From contig NZ_AP014583.1 in assembly GCF_000828715.1 (NCBI RefSeq), positions 62,001-126,000 on the forward strand: a stretch of DNA of 64,000 nucleotides, in the 5' to 3' direction. The stretch is from Winogradskyella sp. PG-2 (GTDB taxonomy: Bacteria > Bacteroidota > Bacteroidia > Flavobacteriales > Flavobacteriaceae). Made by a program: the position numbers and the translations under genes. Under the pieces are notes generated by a model. It did no database searches. It was not told the origin of the DNA and saw only the letters and a program-made list of their open reading frames with translations. This document shows, in pieces, positions 51,005 to 59,622 of this stretch; position 1 is the first letter of the stretch; each line of letters begins with the position of its first letter.

Positions 51005-51373
51005 TAAATAATCTTATAGAATTAACTCAATTTGCTCCAAATATAAAATTAGAATAGAACTCTTTTACTTAAGCAATAGAAAACCAAAATTTAAAATGCA
51101 GATTATAATAAAAATGACATAAATAATATGATTAACTATGATAGTAATGTAAATGCATTAACTACTAAAGATATTCATAGTGAAGCTAAGAAGTATTTAT
51201 GTGGTGGCTTTATAAAGGCTATATTATTTCCAGAAGAATAGTTTCCACTTATAAAAACATTAAAAAAGACCGTCTATATGGCTGTCCTTTTTTTGAAATA
51301 ACTGTTAACAACTTCAATTTCTTAAAACCGTAAATAATTGTAAATTTAGCCTTTCAAATAACCAAATCATTTA
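51005..51373. other. 369-base gap without a clear gene
   Basis: This is the longest stretch in the window without a supported gene. It holds an ATG-started 37-codon open frame (51128-51241, MINYDSNVNALTTKDIHSEA...) that I do not recognise and that may be a gene remnant or chance. A weak hairpin with a seven-T run (about 51263-51297) could terminate the mutase operon. The last 80 bases lead into parA and contain no convincing -7 box. Confidence 0.5.
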
Positions 51374-52141
51374 ATGGGTAAAATCATTGCAATTGCTAAT
51401 CAAAAAGGAGGCGTTGGTAAAACAACCACTTCTGTTAATTTAGCCGCTTCTCTTGGAGTGCTAGAAAAGAAAGTACTACTTATAGATGCTGACCCACAGG
51501 CCAACGCAAGTTCTGGTTTAGGCATTGATGTTGATAGTGTCAAAATTGGTTCATATCAGGTATTAGAACACACAAAACCAGCAAAAGATGCTATTGTAAG
51601 CTCTAATGCGCCAAATGTAGATGTGATTCCTGCGCATATTGATTTAGTCGCTATCGAAATTGAACTTGTAGATAAAGACGAACGTGAATACATGCTTAAA
51701 AAAGCCGTTTCAGAATTAAAATCTGAATATGACTATATTCTAATAGATTGTGCTCCATCTTTAGGTTTGTTAACCTTAAACGCGCTAACAGCTGCGGATT
51801 CTGTTATAATCCCAATTCAATGTGAATATTTTGCACTTGAAGGATTAGGTAAACTGTTAAATACTATTAAAAGTGTACAGAAAATTCATAATGAAGCGTT
51901 AGACATAGAAGGCTTACTACTAACTATGTTCGATTCGCGTTTACGCTTATCGAATCAAGTTGTAGAAGAAGTGCAGAAACACTTTAGTGATATGGTATTT
52001 GAAACCATAATTCAGCGAAATGTGCGCTTAGGAGAAGCTCCAAGTTATGGAGAAAGTATAATCAACTATGACGTAAGCAGTAAAGGTGCGGTTAACTATT
52101 TAAATTTGGCAAAAGAGTTGATTAATAAAAATGAATTGTAA
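51374..52141 (+). CDS. parA: Chromosome-partitioning ATPase ParA/Soj
   Basis: The 255-residue protein has the deviant Walker A KGGVGKTTT (residues 11-19), switch motif DADPQANASSG, and Walker B YDYILIDCAPSLG. Length is typical of chromosomal Soj without an extra N-terminal DNA-binding domain. The stop overlaps the parB start (TAATG). No parS-like site was recognised in the window. Confidence 0.95.
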   Translation: MGKIIAIANQKGGVGKTTTSVNLAASLGVLEKKVLLIDADPQANASSGLGIDVDSVKIGSYQVLEHTKPAKDAIVSSNAPNVDVIPAHIDLVAIEIELVDKDEREYMLKKAVSELKSEYDYILIDCAPSLGLLTLNALTAADSVIIPIQCEYFALEGLGKLLNTIKSVQKIHNEALDIEGLLLTMFDSRLRLSNQVVEEVQKHFSDMVFETIIQRNVRLGEAPSYGESIINYDVSSKGAVNYLNLAKELINKNEL

Positions 52142-53043
52142 TGGCTAAGGCAACAAAAAAACAAGCACTAGGACGAGGGCTTTCAGCTCTATTAAAAGAT
52201 CCAGCAAACGATATCAATTCTGCAGAAGATAAAAATGCAGATAAGGTTGTTGGCAACATAGTTGAGCTCGATATTGAAAGTATTGAGGTGAACCCTTTTC
52301 AGCCAAGAACGAACTTTAACGAGGAGTCGCTAAGAGAATTGGCTTCATCAATTCGTGAATTAGGAGTTATTCAACCTATAACCGTTAGGAAACTAGCCTT
52401 TGATAAATACCAATTAGTTTCTGGTGAACGTCGTTTTAGAGCTTCTAAATTAATTGGATTAACTGCAATTCCGGCTTACATAAGAATAGCTAATGACCAA
52501 GAGTCTTTAGAGATGGCTTTGGTTGAAAATATTCAGCGCCAAGATTTAGACCCAATAGAAATTGCACTCTCATACCAACGTTTAATTGACGAAATACAAT
52601 TAACTCAAGAACAAATGAGTGAACGTGTGGGCAAAAAGCGATCTACAATTGCTAACTATTTACGTTTATTAAAATTAGATCCTATTATCCAAACCGGAAT
52701 GCGAGATGGATTTATTAGCATGGGACATGGTAGAGCTATGGTAAATATTGAAAGCCAAATAGATCAGCTAGAAGTCTACGAAAAAGTAATTAGCAATAAA
52801 TTATCTGTAAGAGCAACAGAACAATTGGTAAAGAATTTAAATTCAAATTCTCAACACACACTAGAATCAGAATCTACTGAAGTCCCAAAATACATAAAAA
52901 AAGGGGTAAAAGAATTTTCAGAATACTTCGGACATAAAATAGACGTAAAAGTAGCTAAGAATGGTAGCGGAAAAATTACAATCCCTTTTCATTCTGAAGA
53001 AGATTTTAACAGAATTAAAAAATTAGTTCAACGTGCTAAATAA
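52141..53043 (+). CDS. parB: Chromosome-partitioning protein ParB
   Basis: The 300-residue protein has the CTPase domain motifs NPFQPRTNF, GERRFRASKLI and ALVENIQRQDLDPIE, and the helix-turn-helix QEQMSERVGKKRSTIANYLRLL. A C-terminal dimerisation part is present. It overlaps parA by one base and the DUF5683 gene by 11 bases. The N-terminal ALGRGLSALLKD would stimulate ParA. Confidence 0.95.
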   Translation: MAKATKKQALGRGLSALLKDPANDINSAEDKNADKVVGNIVELDIESIEVNPFQPRTNFNEESLRELASSIRELGVIQPITVRKLAFDKYQLVSGERRFRASKLIGLTAIPAYIRIANDQESLEMALVENIQRQDLDPIEIALSYQRLIDEIQLTQEQMSERVGKKRSTIANYLRLLKLDPIIQTGMRDGFISMGHGRAMVNIESQIDQLEVYEKVISNKLSVRATEQLVKNLNSNSQHTLESESTEVPKYIKKGVKEFSEYFGHKIDVKVAKNGSGKITIPFHSEEDFNRIKKLVQRAK

Positions 53044-53632
53044 GCGTTTATATATTTTATTATTGTGCTTGTTTTCGGCATTTTATTCATTCTCTCAAAA
53101 GGAAAAAGACACGACTAGTATTGATATAAGTCAGGGGCCAATAAAAGCAGAAACAATAACAAAAAAAGCAATTGATCCTTTACGGCCTTCTAAAGCTGCA
53201 TTCTATTCTGCAATCTTACCAGGTTTAGGACAAGCTTACAATAAAAAATATTGGAAAATTCCGATTGTTTGGGGAGCTATTGGTACAGGTGTTTATTTCT
53301 ATGTAAGTAACGATAAACAATTTGATCGCTACAGAGATGCTTATAAAAGGCGTTTAGCTGGTTTTAAAGATGATGAGTTTTCTGATGCTGATGGTAATCC
53401 GTTAATTTCTGATGATGGATTGATTAGAGCCCAACAACAATTTAGAAGAAATAAAGAAATATCACTTTTAGTGACAATAGGGCTTTATGCTTTAAATATC
53501 ATCGATGCCAATGTAGATGCTCATTTACTACAATTTAATGTCGATGAAAATTTAAGCTTGAGTCCACATTACCAATACAATCGCATGGAAAATACATCCG
53601 ATTTAGGTTTAACACTTAACTTTCAGTTTTAA
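53033..53632 (+). CDS. DUF5683 domain protein
   Basis: The 199-residue protein starts with GTG inside parB and has a signal peptide (YILLLCLFSAFYSFS). The DUF5683 signature PSKAAFYSAILPGLGQAYNKKYW is at about 51-73 in overlapping pieces, followed by membrane segments and a charged loop (DRYRDAYKRRL). It is always near parAB in Bacteroidota in my experience, but its function is unknown. The next gene, dapB, starts 1 base after its stop. Confidence 0.88.
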   Translation: MLNKRLYILLLCLFSAFYSFSQKEKDTTSIDISQGPIKAETITKKAIDPLRPSKAAFYSAILPGLGQAYNKKYWKIPIVWGAIGTGVYFYVSNDKQFDRYRDAYKRRLAGFKDDEFSDADGNPLISDDGLIRAQQQFRRNKEISLLVTIGLYALNIIDANVDAHLLQFNVDENLSLSPHYQYNRMENTSDLGLTLNFQF

Positions 53633-53633
53633 T

Positions 53634-54335
53634 ATGAAAATTGCTTTACTCGGTTATGGTAGAATGGGACAAAGTATTGAGGTTATAGCGTTAGAACGTG
53701 GTCATAGTATTTCTCTAAAAGTATCTGACGAGCATTCTGACTATAACTTTGCAAATGCAGATGTTGCCATAGATTTTAGTATACCTTCTGTAGCAGTTTT
53801 TAATATAAAGAAAGGAATAGATGCACAAATCCCTGTTATATCTGGGACTACAGGTTGGTTAGACCAATACGATGAGATTTTAGCCTATTGTAAATCTAAA
53901 AATGGTACATTTTTATACGCTTCAAATTTCAGTTTAGGTGTAAACATTTTCTTCGAGGTAAATAAAAGGTTAGGCGAACTCATGTCTAATGTTGAAGGTT
54001 ACGCTACCGAGATTGAAGAAATTCATCATACTAAAAAGTTAGACGCACCTAGTGGTACCGCAATCACTTTGGCAGAAGGTATTATTGAAAACTCACATTA
54101 CAAGCACTGGACATTAAATCAACCGAAATCAGATGAAATTCATATTGAAGCTAAGCGCATTAAAAATGTTCCTGGCACTCATGAAATTAATTATGATTCT
54201 GAAATTGATTCTATAAGTATTAAACATACAGCACATAGTCGTCAAGGATTTGCTATGGGAGCCGTTATTGCTGCAGAATGGATTAAGGATAAAAAAGGTG
54301 TGTTTAGCATGAAAGATGTGTTAAACATTGGTTAA
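53634..54335 (+). CDS. dapB: 4-hydroxy-tetrahydrodipicolinate reductase
   Basis: The 233-residue enzyme has the NAD(P)H motif LLGYGRMGQSIE, the loop SGTTGWLDQY, and the substrate signature EIHHTKKLDAPSGTA with the catalytic His pair and Lys. It reduces hydroxy-tetrahydrodipicolinate in the lysine and diaminopimelate pathway, supplying peptidoglycan. It is part of the parAB-lepB block. Confidence 0.95.
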   Translation: MKIALLGYGRMGQSIEVIALERGHSISLKVSDEHSDYNFANADVAIDFSIPSVAVFNIKKGIDAQIPVISGTTGWLDQYDEILAYCKSKNGTFLYASNFSLGVNIFFEVNKRLGELMSNVEGYATEIEEIHHTKKLDAPSGTAITLAEGIIENSHYKHWTLNQPKSDEIHIEAKRIKNVPGTHEINYDSEIDSISIKHTAHSRQGFAMGAVIAAEWIKDKKGVFSMKDVLNIG

Positions 54336-54398
54336 TTTGCTAAAGTTTTGAAACAAATTAAAATAATTTTCAACCTAAACTAGACAAAATATATAGTT

Positions 54399-56006
54399 AT
54401 GACCTGGACAGAATGGTTTATATTTTTATTGATTTTACAAATTATTCATGGCCTAGGCACATGGAAATTATACATTAAAGCTGGCCGCAAGGCTTGGGAG
54501 GCCTTCGTTCCTGTTTATAATGCTGTTATATTAATGAAAATTATTTCTCGTCCTTGGTGGTGGGTTATTTTAATGTTTTTACCAATTGTAAATCTCATTA
54601 TGATTCCTGCAGCATGGGTAGAAACTGCTAGAGCATTTGGAAAAGACACTAAATTAGATGCGCTTATATGTATTGTAACGCTTGGATTCTATCTCTATTT
54701 TTTAAACTATGTTGCAGATGTTAATTATATTGAAGACAGAAAATTAACTCCAAAAACCTCTTCAGGTGAGTGGATTACTTCTATTTTATTTGCAATTGTA
54801 GCAGCTACAATTGTGCATACATATTTCTTTCAACCGTTTGTGATTCCATCATCATCATTAGAAAAATCCTTATTAGTTGGAGATTTTCTTATTGTTAGTA
54901 AAATACATTTTGGAGCAAGAGGACCAATGACTACAGTCGGTGCACCAATGGTACATGATACTATTCCTATATTAAAAAAGAAGTCCTACTTATTTAATGA
55001 CAATTTTGAAGAAAAGAATACCTCTTGGTTAAATAAATTACAATTACCATATTTTAGGTTACCTGGTTTTGAAAGCATAGAACGCAACGATATTGTGGTA
55101 TTCAATCAACCAGCAGATACCTTGTTGGATATGAATGATTTCAATCCAGATCGTAATTATTACAAACCTATAGACAAAAAAACCAATCTAGTAAAGCGCT
55201 GTGTTGGTGTTGCAGGTGATACTTTAGAAATTAGAAATGGTTATGTATTTATTAATGGTGTTCAAAATAAATTACCTCCACGATCGCATTTACAGTTTTC
55301 ATATGACATAACATTTAAAAGAAACCTGCAACCAGCTAGGATGATAGACATTCTAAAAAAGCATGATATAACTGACGGATTAGGCTATGGATCAACTGAA
55401 GGTTCATTTAGAATTCCTGCAGCTACAGATCAAAATATTGCAAGATTAAAAGCACATCCCGAAGTAGCCAGTATTGTTGCTATTAAACGTCCTCTTGGTG
55501 AGAAAGATGACATCTTTCCTAGAGACGCAAATTTTAATTGGAATGTAGACAATTTCGGACCAATGTATATTCCAAAAGCTGGTGCAACTGTGCAACTTAA
55601 TACTGAAAACATTGCTTTGTATAAGCGTGCCATTGGAGAATATGAAGGACATAAAGTTGTGACAAGAGGTAATCAAATTTTAATTGATGACCAACCTGCC
55701 ACAGCATATACTTTTGGACAAGATTACTATTGGATGATGGGAGATAATAGGCATAATTCTATAGATAGTAGATATTGGGGATTTGTTCCATACGATCACG
55801 TTTTTGGTAAGCCTGTATTTATCTGGATGAGTATAGATGGTGTTATGGATGGTCTAAAAAATTGGAGTCCGCGTTGGGATAGAATCTTTACTACTGTTAG
55901 TGGAAGTGGAACCCGAAGTTCTTATTTAATTCCTTTTTTAATACTCATTTTCGGAATCACTTTCTTTAACAAATGGAGAAAGAAAAAGAAGGCCAAATCA
56001 AAGTAA
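54399..56006 (+). CDS. lepB: Signal peptidase I with N-terminal membrane extension
   Basis: The 535-residue protein is much longer than the 324-residue Escherichia coli enzyme. About 110 N-terminal residues form a DUF5684-like unit with three membrane segments. The catalytic Ser is in IPSSSLEKSLLVGD (Ser153, with Leu where Met is usual), and the general-base Lys is Lys266 in LVKRCVGVAGD. The late boxes YWMMGDNRHNSIDSRYWG are complete. It cleaves signal peptides at the outer face of the inner membrane. Confidence 0.93.
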   Translation: MTWTEWFIFLLILQIIHGLGTWKLYIKAGRKAWEAFVPVYNAVILMKIISRPWWWVILMFLPIVNLIMIPAAWVETARAFGKDTKLDALICIVTLGFYLYFLNYVADVNYIEDRKLTPKTSSGEWITSILFAIVAATIVHTYFFQPFVIPSSSLEKSLLVGDFLIVSKIHFGARGPMTTVGAPMVHDTIPILKKKSYLFNDNFEEKNTSWLNKLQLPYFRLPGFESIERNDIVVFNQPADTLLDMNDFNPDRNYYKPIDKKTNLVKRCVGVAGDTLEIRNGYVFINGVQNKLPPRSHLQFSYDITFKRNLQPARMIDILKKHDITDGLGYGSTEGSFRIPAATDQNIARLKAHPEVASIVAIKRPLGEKDDIFPRDANFNWNVDNFGPMYIPKAGATVQLNTENIALYKRAIGEYEGHKVVTRGNQILIDDQPATAYTFGQDYYWMMGDNRHNSIDSRYWGFVPYDHVFGKPVFIWMSIDGVMDGLKNWSPRWDRIFTTVSGSGTRSSYLIPFLILIFGITFFNKWRKKKKAKSK

Positions 56007-56029
56007 GGAGTCTAAAAATCAAAGACAAA

Positions 56030-56641
56030 ATGAATTGTCTTATACATTCAACTTATTTTCCTAACATAGCTCATTTTATAGCTATGCTCAAGGCAGAGCT
56101 AGTCTATTTTGAAGTCTGTGACAATTATCAAAAGCAAAGTCATAGAAACCGTACCGAAATTTATGGAGCAAATGGAAAATTAGCGCTTACTGTTCCAGTG
56201 AGCTATACTCAGAAAAATAGGCAACTCTATAAAGATGTAAAAATTGCTAATGAAAATCAATGGCAACTATTGCATTTAAAGTCCCTTCAGTCAGCTTACA
56301 GTATGTCTCCATTTTTTGAATTCTATATTGATGAGTTAATGCCTTTGTTTGAACAGCAATATGATTTTATTTTAGACTTTAATCTTAATTGTTTTGAAGT
56401 GCTTAAAGATGCGCTTCAAATAGATATTAAAACGTCTAAGACTACTGTTTTTGAAAAAGAGCCTGAGGAAATGATAGATTGCAGACTATTAGTAAACAGA
56501 AATTTCCAAGTCAATACATTTGAAAGTTATACACAAGTATTTAGCGAAAAACATGGTTTTATTTCTAATCTTAGTATTCTAGATCTTTTATTTAACGAAG
56601 GGCCTAATACTGAGCTATATTTAAAAAAGCAAATAGGATAA
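56030..56641 (+). CDS. WbqC family protein
   Basis: Starting at ATG 56030 the protein has 203 residues; an earlier ATG at 55973 lies inside lepB and gives a Lys-rich extension unlike the family. The WbqC signature is LIHSTYFPNIAHFIAMLKAEL near the start, followed by SHRNRTEIYGANGKLALTVPV. WbqC-like proteins occur in surface-polysaccharide loci, possibly as aminoacyl or glycosyl modifying enzymes, but no activity is firmly known to me. It directly follows lepB. Confidence 0.85.
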   Translation: MNCLIHSTYFPNIAHFIAMLKAELVYFEVCDNYQKQSHRNRTEIYGANGKLALTVPVSYTQKNRQLYKDVKIANENQWQLLHLKSLQSAYSMSPFFEFYIDELMPLFEQQYDFILDFNLNCFEVLKDALQIDIKTSKTTVFEKEPEEMIDCRLLVNRNFQVNTFESYTQVFSEKHGFISNLSILDLLFNEGPNTELYLKKQIG

Positions 56642-56645
56642 GAAT

Positions 56646-56954
56646 ATGCAACAATTTTGTATTCACTATGGCTTACATTTTGGCTTACCACTATTCATCG
56701 CATTATCTTTTTTTAAGGAAAATTGGTTAAAAGCATACCTCATTATGCTATTAGCATTTGTTATTGACTTAGACCATCTAATGGCTAACCCCATTTTTGA
56801 TCCTAATCGTTGCAGTATCAATTTTCACCCACTTCACACCTACTATGCTATCGCAATATATTTGATACTATTAATACCGAACAAAACACGTCTTATTGGT
56901 CTTGGCTTTATAGCGCATATTATTGCCGACATAATGGATTGTTGGCTAATGTAA
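56646..56954 (+). CDS. DUF6122 family membrane protein
   Basis: The 102-residue protein has three membrane segments and the family's polar pattern HYGLHFGLPLFIAL, DLDHLMANPIFDPNRCSINF, HPLHTYYAIAIY and HIIADIMDCW. The clustered His and Asp residues in and near the membrane suggest metal binding, possibly a hydrolase, which is inference. It starts 4 bases after wbqC and overlaps the convergent EEP gene by 9 bases. Confidence 0.83.
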   Translation: MQQFCIHYGLHFGLPLFIALSFFKENWLKAYLIMLLAFVIDLDHLMANPIFDPNRCSINFHPLHTYYAIAIYLILLIPNKTRLIGLGFIAHIIADIMDCWLM

Positions 56955-57968
56955 TTTTAGTTTGGCTATTACAGGATAATGATCAGATAGTTTTACATCA
57001 TATGTCTTAAAACTATTTACCGTAAATACCTCATCAGATAAAATAAAATCTATTCGCAACGGGAAAAATTTAAAATCAAAGGTTTTACCAAAACCGTTAC
57101 CAGCTTCTTCGAATGTATCTAACAGGTCATCCCCTTTAATTTCTTTATAAATATATGAGTAAGCCGTATTATTAAAATCACCAGTAACAATGGTTTTATA
57201 CTTACATTTAGATCTATGCTTTAAAAGTAATTCTACTTGTTCTTGTTGTTTCTTAAATGTTACACCAACTTGCTTAAACAAATCGCTTGAAGATTCACTT
57301 TTTAAATCTTCAACATCTGTATTAATACCAGAAGATTCTAGATGTAAGGTATAAACTCGTATAGTATCCTTTTCTTTTATAATATCAACATAAATACCAT
57401 TATTGCTAGAATTAGGAAATTCTAATGAGCCAGAATTAACTATAGGGAATTTGGAATATATCACCTGACCACCTCGTGCATCTTTAGTATACCTTGCATT
57501 ATAGTTTGTATAACCCTGTAACTCTAACTGTATACTCCTAGGATACTCTTGAAAGCAAACTACATCGGGATTCTCTGTGTAAACAAATTCAACAATATCA
57601 TCTTTTACTGACTTACTTGGAAGCCAATCAAAACGGTTAAAAAGCCTCACATTATATGTCATTACAGATATATTATTGTCGTCCTCAACATGTTTTGAAC
57701 CGGTAAATTTATACATAGAGCCAATATAACTCCAACCTAAGATTAAGACGATCAGAGACAATAACAATTGCTTTTTCACACGAAGCAACCAATACACAAA
57801 GAATATAGTGTTAAGTAAAATCAATAAAGGCACACTAAGACTTAAAACTGATAACGTAGCAAAACTTTTTGGCTGTATATATGGAAGAATATAGGATACA
57901 AGCAATAAAAACGCCACCAACGAATTGAGGACGAATATTAACTTACTACCTAGTTTTAGACCCTTCAT
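56946..57968 (-). CDS. Endonuclease/exonuclease/phosphatase family membrane protein
   Basis: The 340-residue protein has three N-terminal membrane segments (to about residue 90). An EEP-fold domain follows: SVMTYNVRLFN, NPDVVCFQEYP (metal Glu), VTGDFNNTAYS (Asp-Phe-Asn), RIDFILSD, and the final KLSDHYPVIAKL (catalytic His). Membrane-anchored members act on phospholipids or nucleic acids outside the cytoplasm; the substrate here is unknown. It is in a minus-strand run with the rhomboid genes. Confidence 0.88.
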   Translation of the reverse strand: MKGLKLGSKLIFVLNSLVAFLLLVSYILPYIQPKSFATLSVLSLSVPLLILLNTIFFVYWLLRVKKQLLLSLIVLILGWSYIGSMYKFTGSKHVEDDNNISVMTYNVRLFNRFDWLPSKSVKDDIVEFVYTENPDVVCFQEYPRSIQLELQGYTNYNARYTKDARGGQVIYSKFPIVNSGSLEFPNSSNNGIYVDIIKEKDTIRVYTLHLESSGINTDVEDLKSESSSDLFKQVGVTFKKQQEQVELLLKHRSKCKYKTIVTGDFNNTAYSYIYKEIKGDDLLDTFEEAGNGFGKTFDFKFFPLRIDFILSDEVFTVNSFKTYDVKLSDHYPVIAKLKLH

Positions 57969-57997
57969 ATGTATATCCTAAGAACACAATGTTATTA

Positions 57998-58864
57998 CTA
58001 CTTTCCTGCTTTAAAGAGAAATTCTTTTTCTTCAGCAGTTAGACTCTCGTAACCACTTTTACTAATTTTATCGAGAATTAAATCGATCTTCTTCTGATTA
58101 TTAAACGTATGAAACTCATCTTTAGTCTTACCTGCATAATTACCCTTTCCTTTTTTTCGATGTACCGTTTTTAAATTTGATTTTGGTTGGAACCAACTCA
58201 CAACAGTATCCATAGCTCGTTCAAAACCTGCACCAATATCTTTCCCTTGTTTAAGCTTTATGGCATAAAAATAGCCCAATAAAGCACCACCAAGATGCGC
58301 CACATTTCCTCCTTGATTCCATGTGAATAAACCTAGTACATCCATAACAACTAAAGCGATAGCGATATATTTCAGTTTAATATTAAATCTAAAAACTCTA
58401 ACTTCTTTCTCTGCCATAAAAACACCAAGAAAAATTAGCAAAGCTCTAATACCTGCAGAAGCACCAACTACTCCTGAGCTATTAATTAAAAATGCTTTTG
58501 GCAAAACATTATATACAAATAGAAAAGCCAAACCACCAACAATAATGCCTAAAAAATAAATATTTAGTGCCATTTTGGGGCGGAATAAATTTAAGAGCAT
58601 TCTAGATATAAAATATAGAATCAAAAGATTAAAAAGAATATGAAAAAAGCCATAATGGGCAAATCCATACGTTAAAAGTGTCCATGGTTTTAATAAAAAA
58701 CTATAGAAATCAGAAGGTAAACTCAAATAAGATAATGAGCTATCTGTTCTTCCAAAAACACCAATCAACTGGCCAATGATAAAAACGATAATATTAATAA
58801 CGATTATCTTTTCAAATGCATTGAAATTCTTGAACTTGTATTTAAAATCATTAACTGCGCTCAT
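57998..58864 (-). CDS. Rhomboid family intramembrane serine protease
   Basis: The 288-residue protein has six membrane segments. The loop is YGFAHYGFFHILFNLLIL (His/Asn region), the catalytic Ser is in VGASAGIRALLIF and the His in NVAHLGGALLGYF. A soluble tail ends in an ILDKISKSGYESLTAEEK motif (DUF6576-like), typical of one of the two rhomboids in Bacteroidota. It lies 2 bases downstream of a second rhomboid gene. Substrates are unknown. Confidence 0.9.
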   Translation of the reverse strand: MSAVNDFKYKFKNFNAFEKIIVINIIVFIIGQLIGVFGRTDSSLSYLSLPSDFYSFLLKPWTLLTYGFAHYGFFHILFNLLILYFISRMLLNLFRPKMALNIYFLGIIVGGLAFLFVYNVLPKAFLINSSGVVGASAGIRALLIFLGVFMAEKEVRVFRFNIKLKYIAIALVVMDVLGLFTWNQGGNVAHLGGALLGYFYAIKLKQGKDIGAGFERAMDTVVSWFQPKSNLKTVHRKKGKGNYAGKTKDEFHTFNNQKKIDLILDKISKSGYESLTAEEKEFLFKAGK

Positions 58865-58866
58865 TA

Positions 58867-59619
58867 CTAATTCCAGCGGTATTTATCTTTTTCATTTTTT
58901 TTCCAGAAATACATTAATAAGAATCCTGTAAACGCACCACCAACGTGTGCCATATATGCTGTATTACTTGGGCTAAAAAAAGAAGAACCCGTTAAACCTG
59001 AAAACAAATCCATTGCAATTATGGCAGGAATAAAGTATTTCGCCTTTATTGGTATTGGCAGAAAGATTAACATCAACTTAGACTCCGGAAATAACATTCC
59101 AAAAGCAACTAAAACTCCCATTATGGCTCCCGAAGCACCTACCATAGTAGAATTGAAAGCTCCTACAAACCCATCGAATTTATCCCCTAATATAGAAACC
59201 CAACTTGTATTATACTTTCCTTCAGCAAGCACACTTACAATTTCACCTTGAGAAAAACCTGTTTCTATTAAAGACGTTAAACCTGTATTATATTGAAAGT
59301 ATAAAAATGCGACTTGAATTATTGCGGCACCAATACCTGAAAGCAGATAAAATGTGACAAATTTTTTCCACCCAAAAACCTGTTCTACAGCTGTTCCAAA
59401 CATCCACAATGCAAACATATTAAAGAATATATGCATTATGTCTCCATGCATAAACATGTGTGTTAAAATTTGCCAAGGTTGAAATAATTCGTTTTTTGGA
59501 AAATATAAAGCAAACCATTGATAAAAAGCTTGACCATTACCAATTGCTAATGTTCCAATGAACATTACAGCATTAATAATCAGTAAATGTTTTACCGCAT
59601 CAGTTATTTGTTGTCTCAT
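58867..59619 (-). CDS. Rhomboid family intramembrane serine protease
   Basis: The 250-residue protein has six membrane segments, with HMFMHGDIMHIFFNMFALWMF, a catalytic Ser in VGASGAIMGVLVAFG and a His in YMAHVGGAFTGF. It is the canonical GxSG form, whereas the downstream neighbour has GASAG. It lies 3 bases downstream of mutL and 2 bases upstream of the other rhomboid, so three or more genes are likely co-transcribed. Confidence 0.92.
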   Translation of the reverse strand: MRQQITDAVKHLLIINAVMFIGTLAIGNGQAFYQWFALYFPKNELFQPWQILTHMFMHGDIMHIFFNMFALWMFGTAVEQVFGWKKFVTFYLLSGIGAAIIQVAFLYFQYNTGLTSLIETGFSQGEIVSVLAEGKYNTSWVSILGDKFDGFVGAFNSTMVGASGAIMGVLVAFGMLFPESKLMLIFLPIPIKAKYFIPAIIAMDLFSGLTGSSFFSPSNTAYMAHVGGAFTGFLLMYFWKKNEKDKYRWN

Positions 59620-59622
59620 ATA

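Noticed and set aside
51250..51373. parS-type sites near parA
   Set aside because: No sequence resembling the GTTTCACGTGAAAC-type palindrome is present.
55973..56029. Earlier ATG for the WbqC-like gene inside lepB
   Set aside because: It adds a Lys-rich stretch that is the lepB tail in another frame; ATG 56030 matches the family start.
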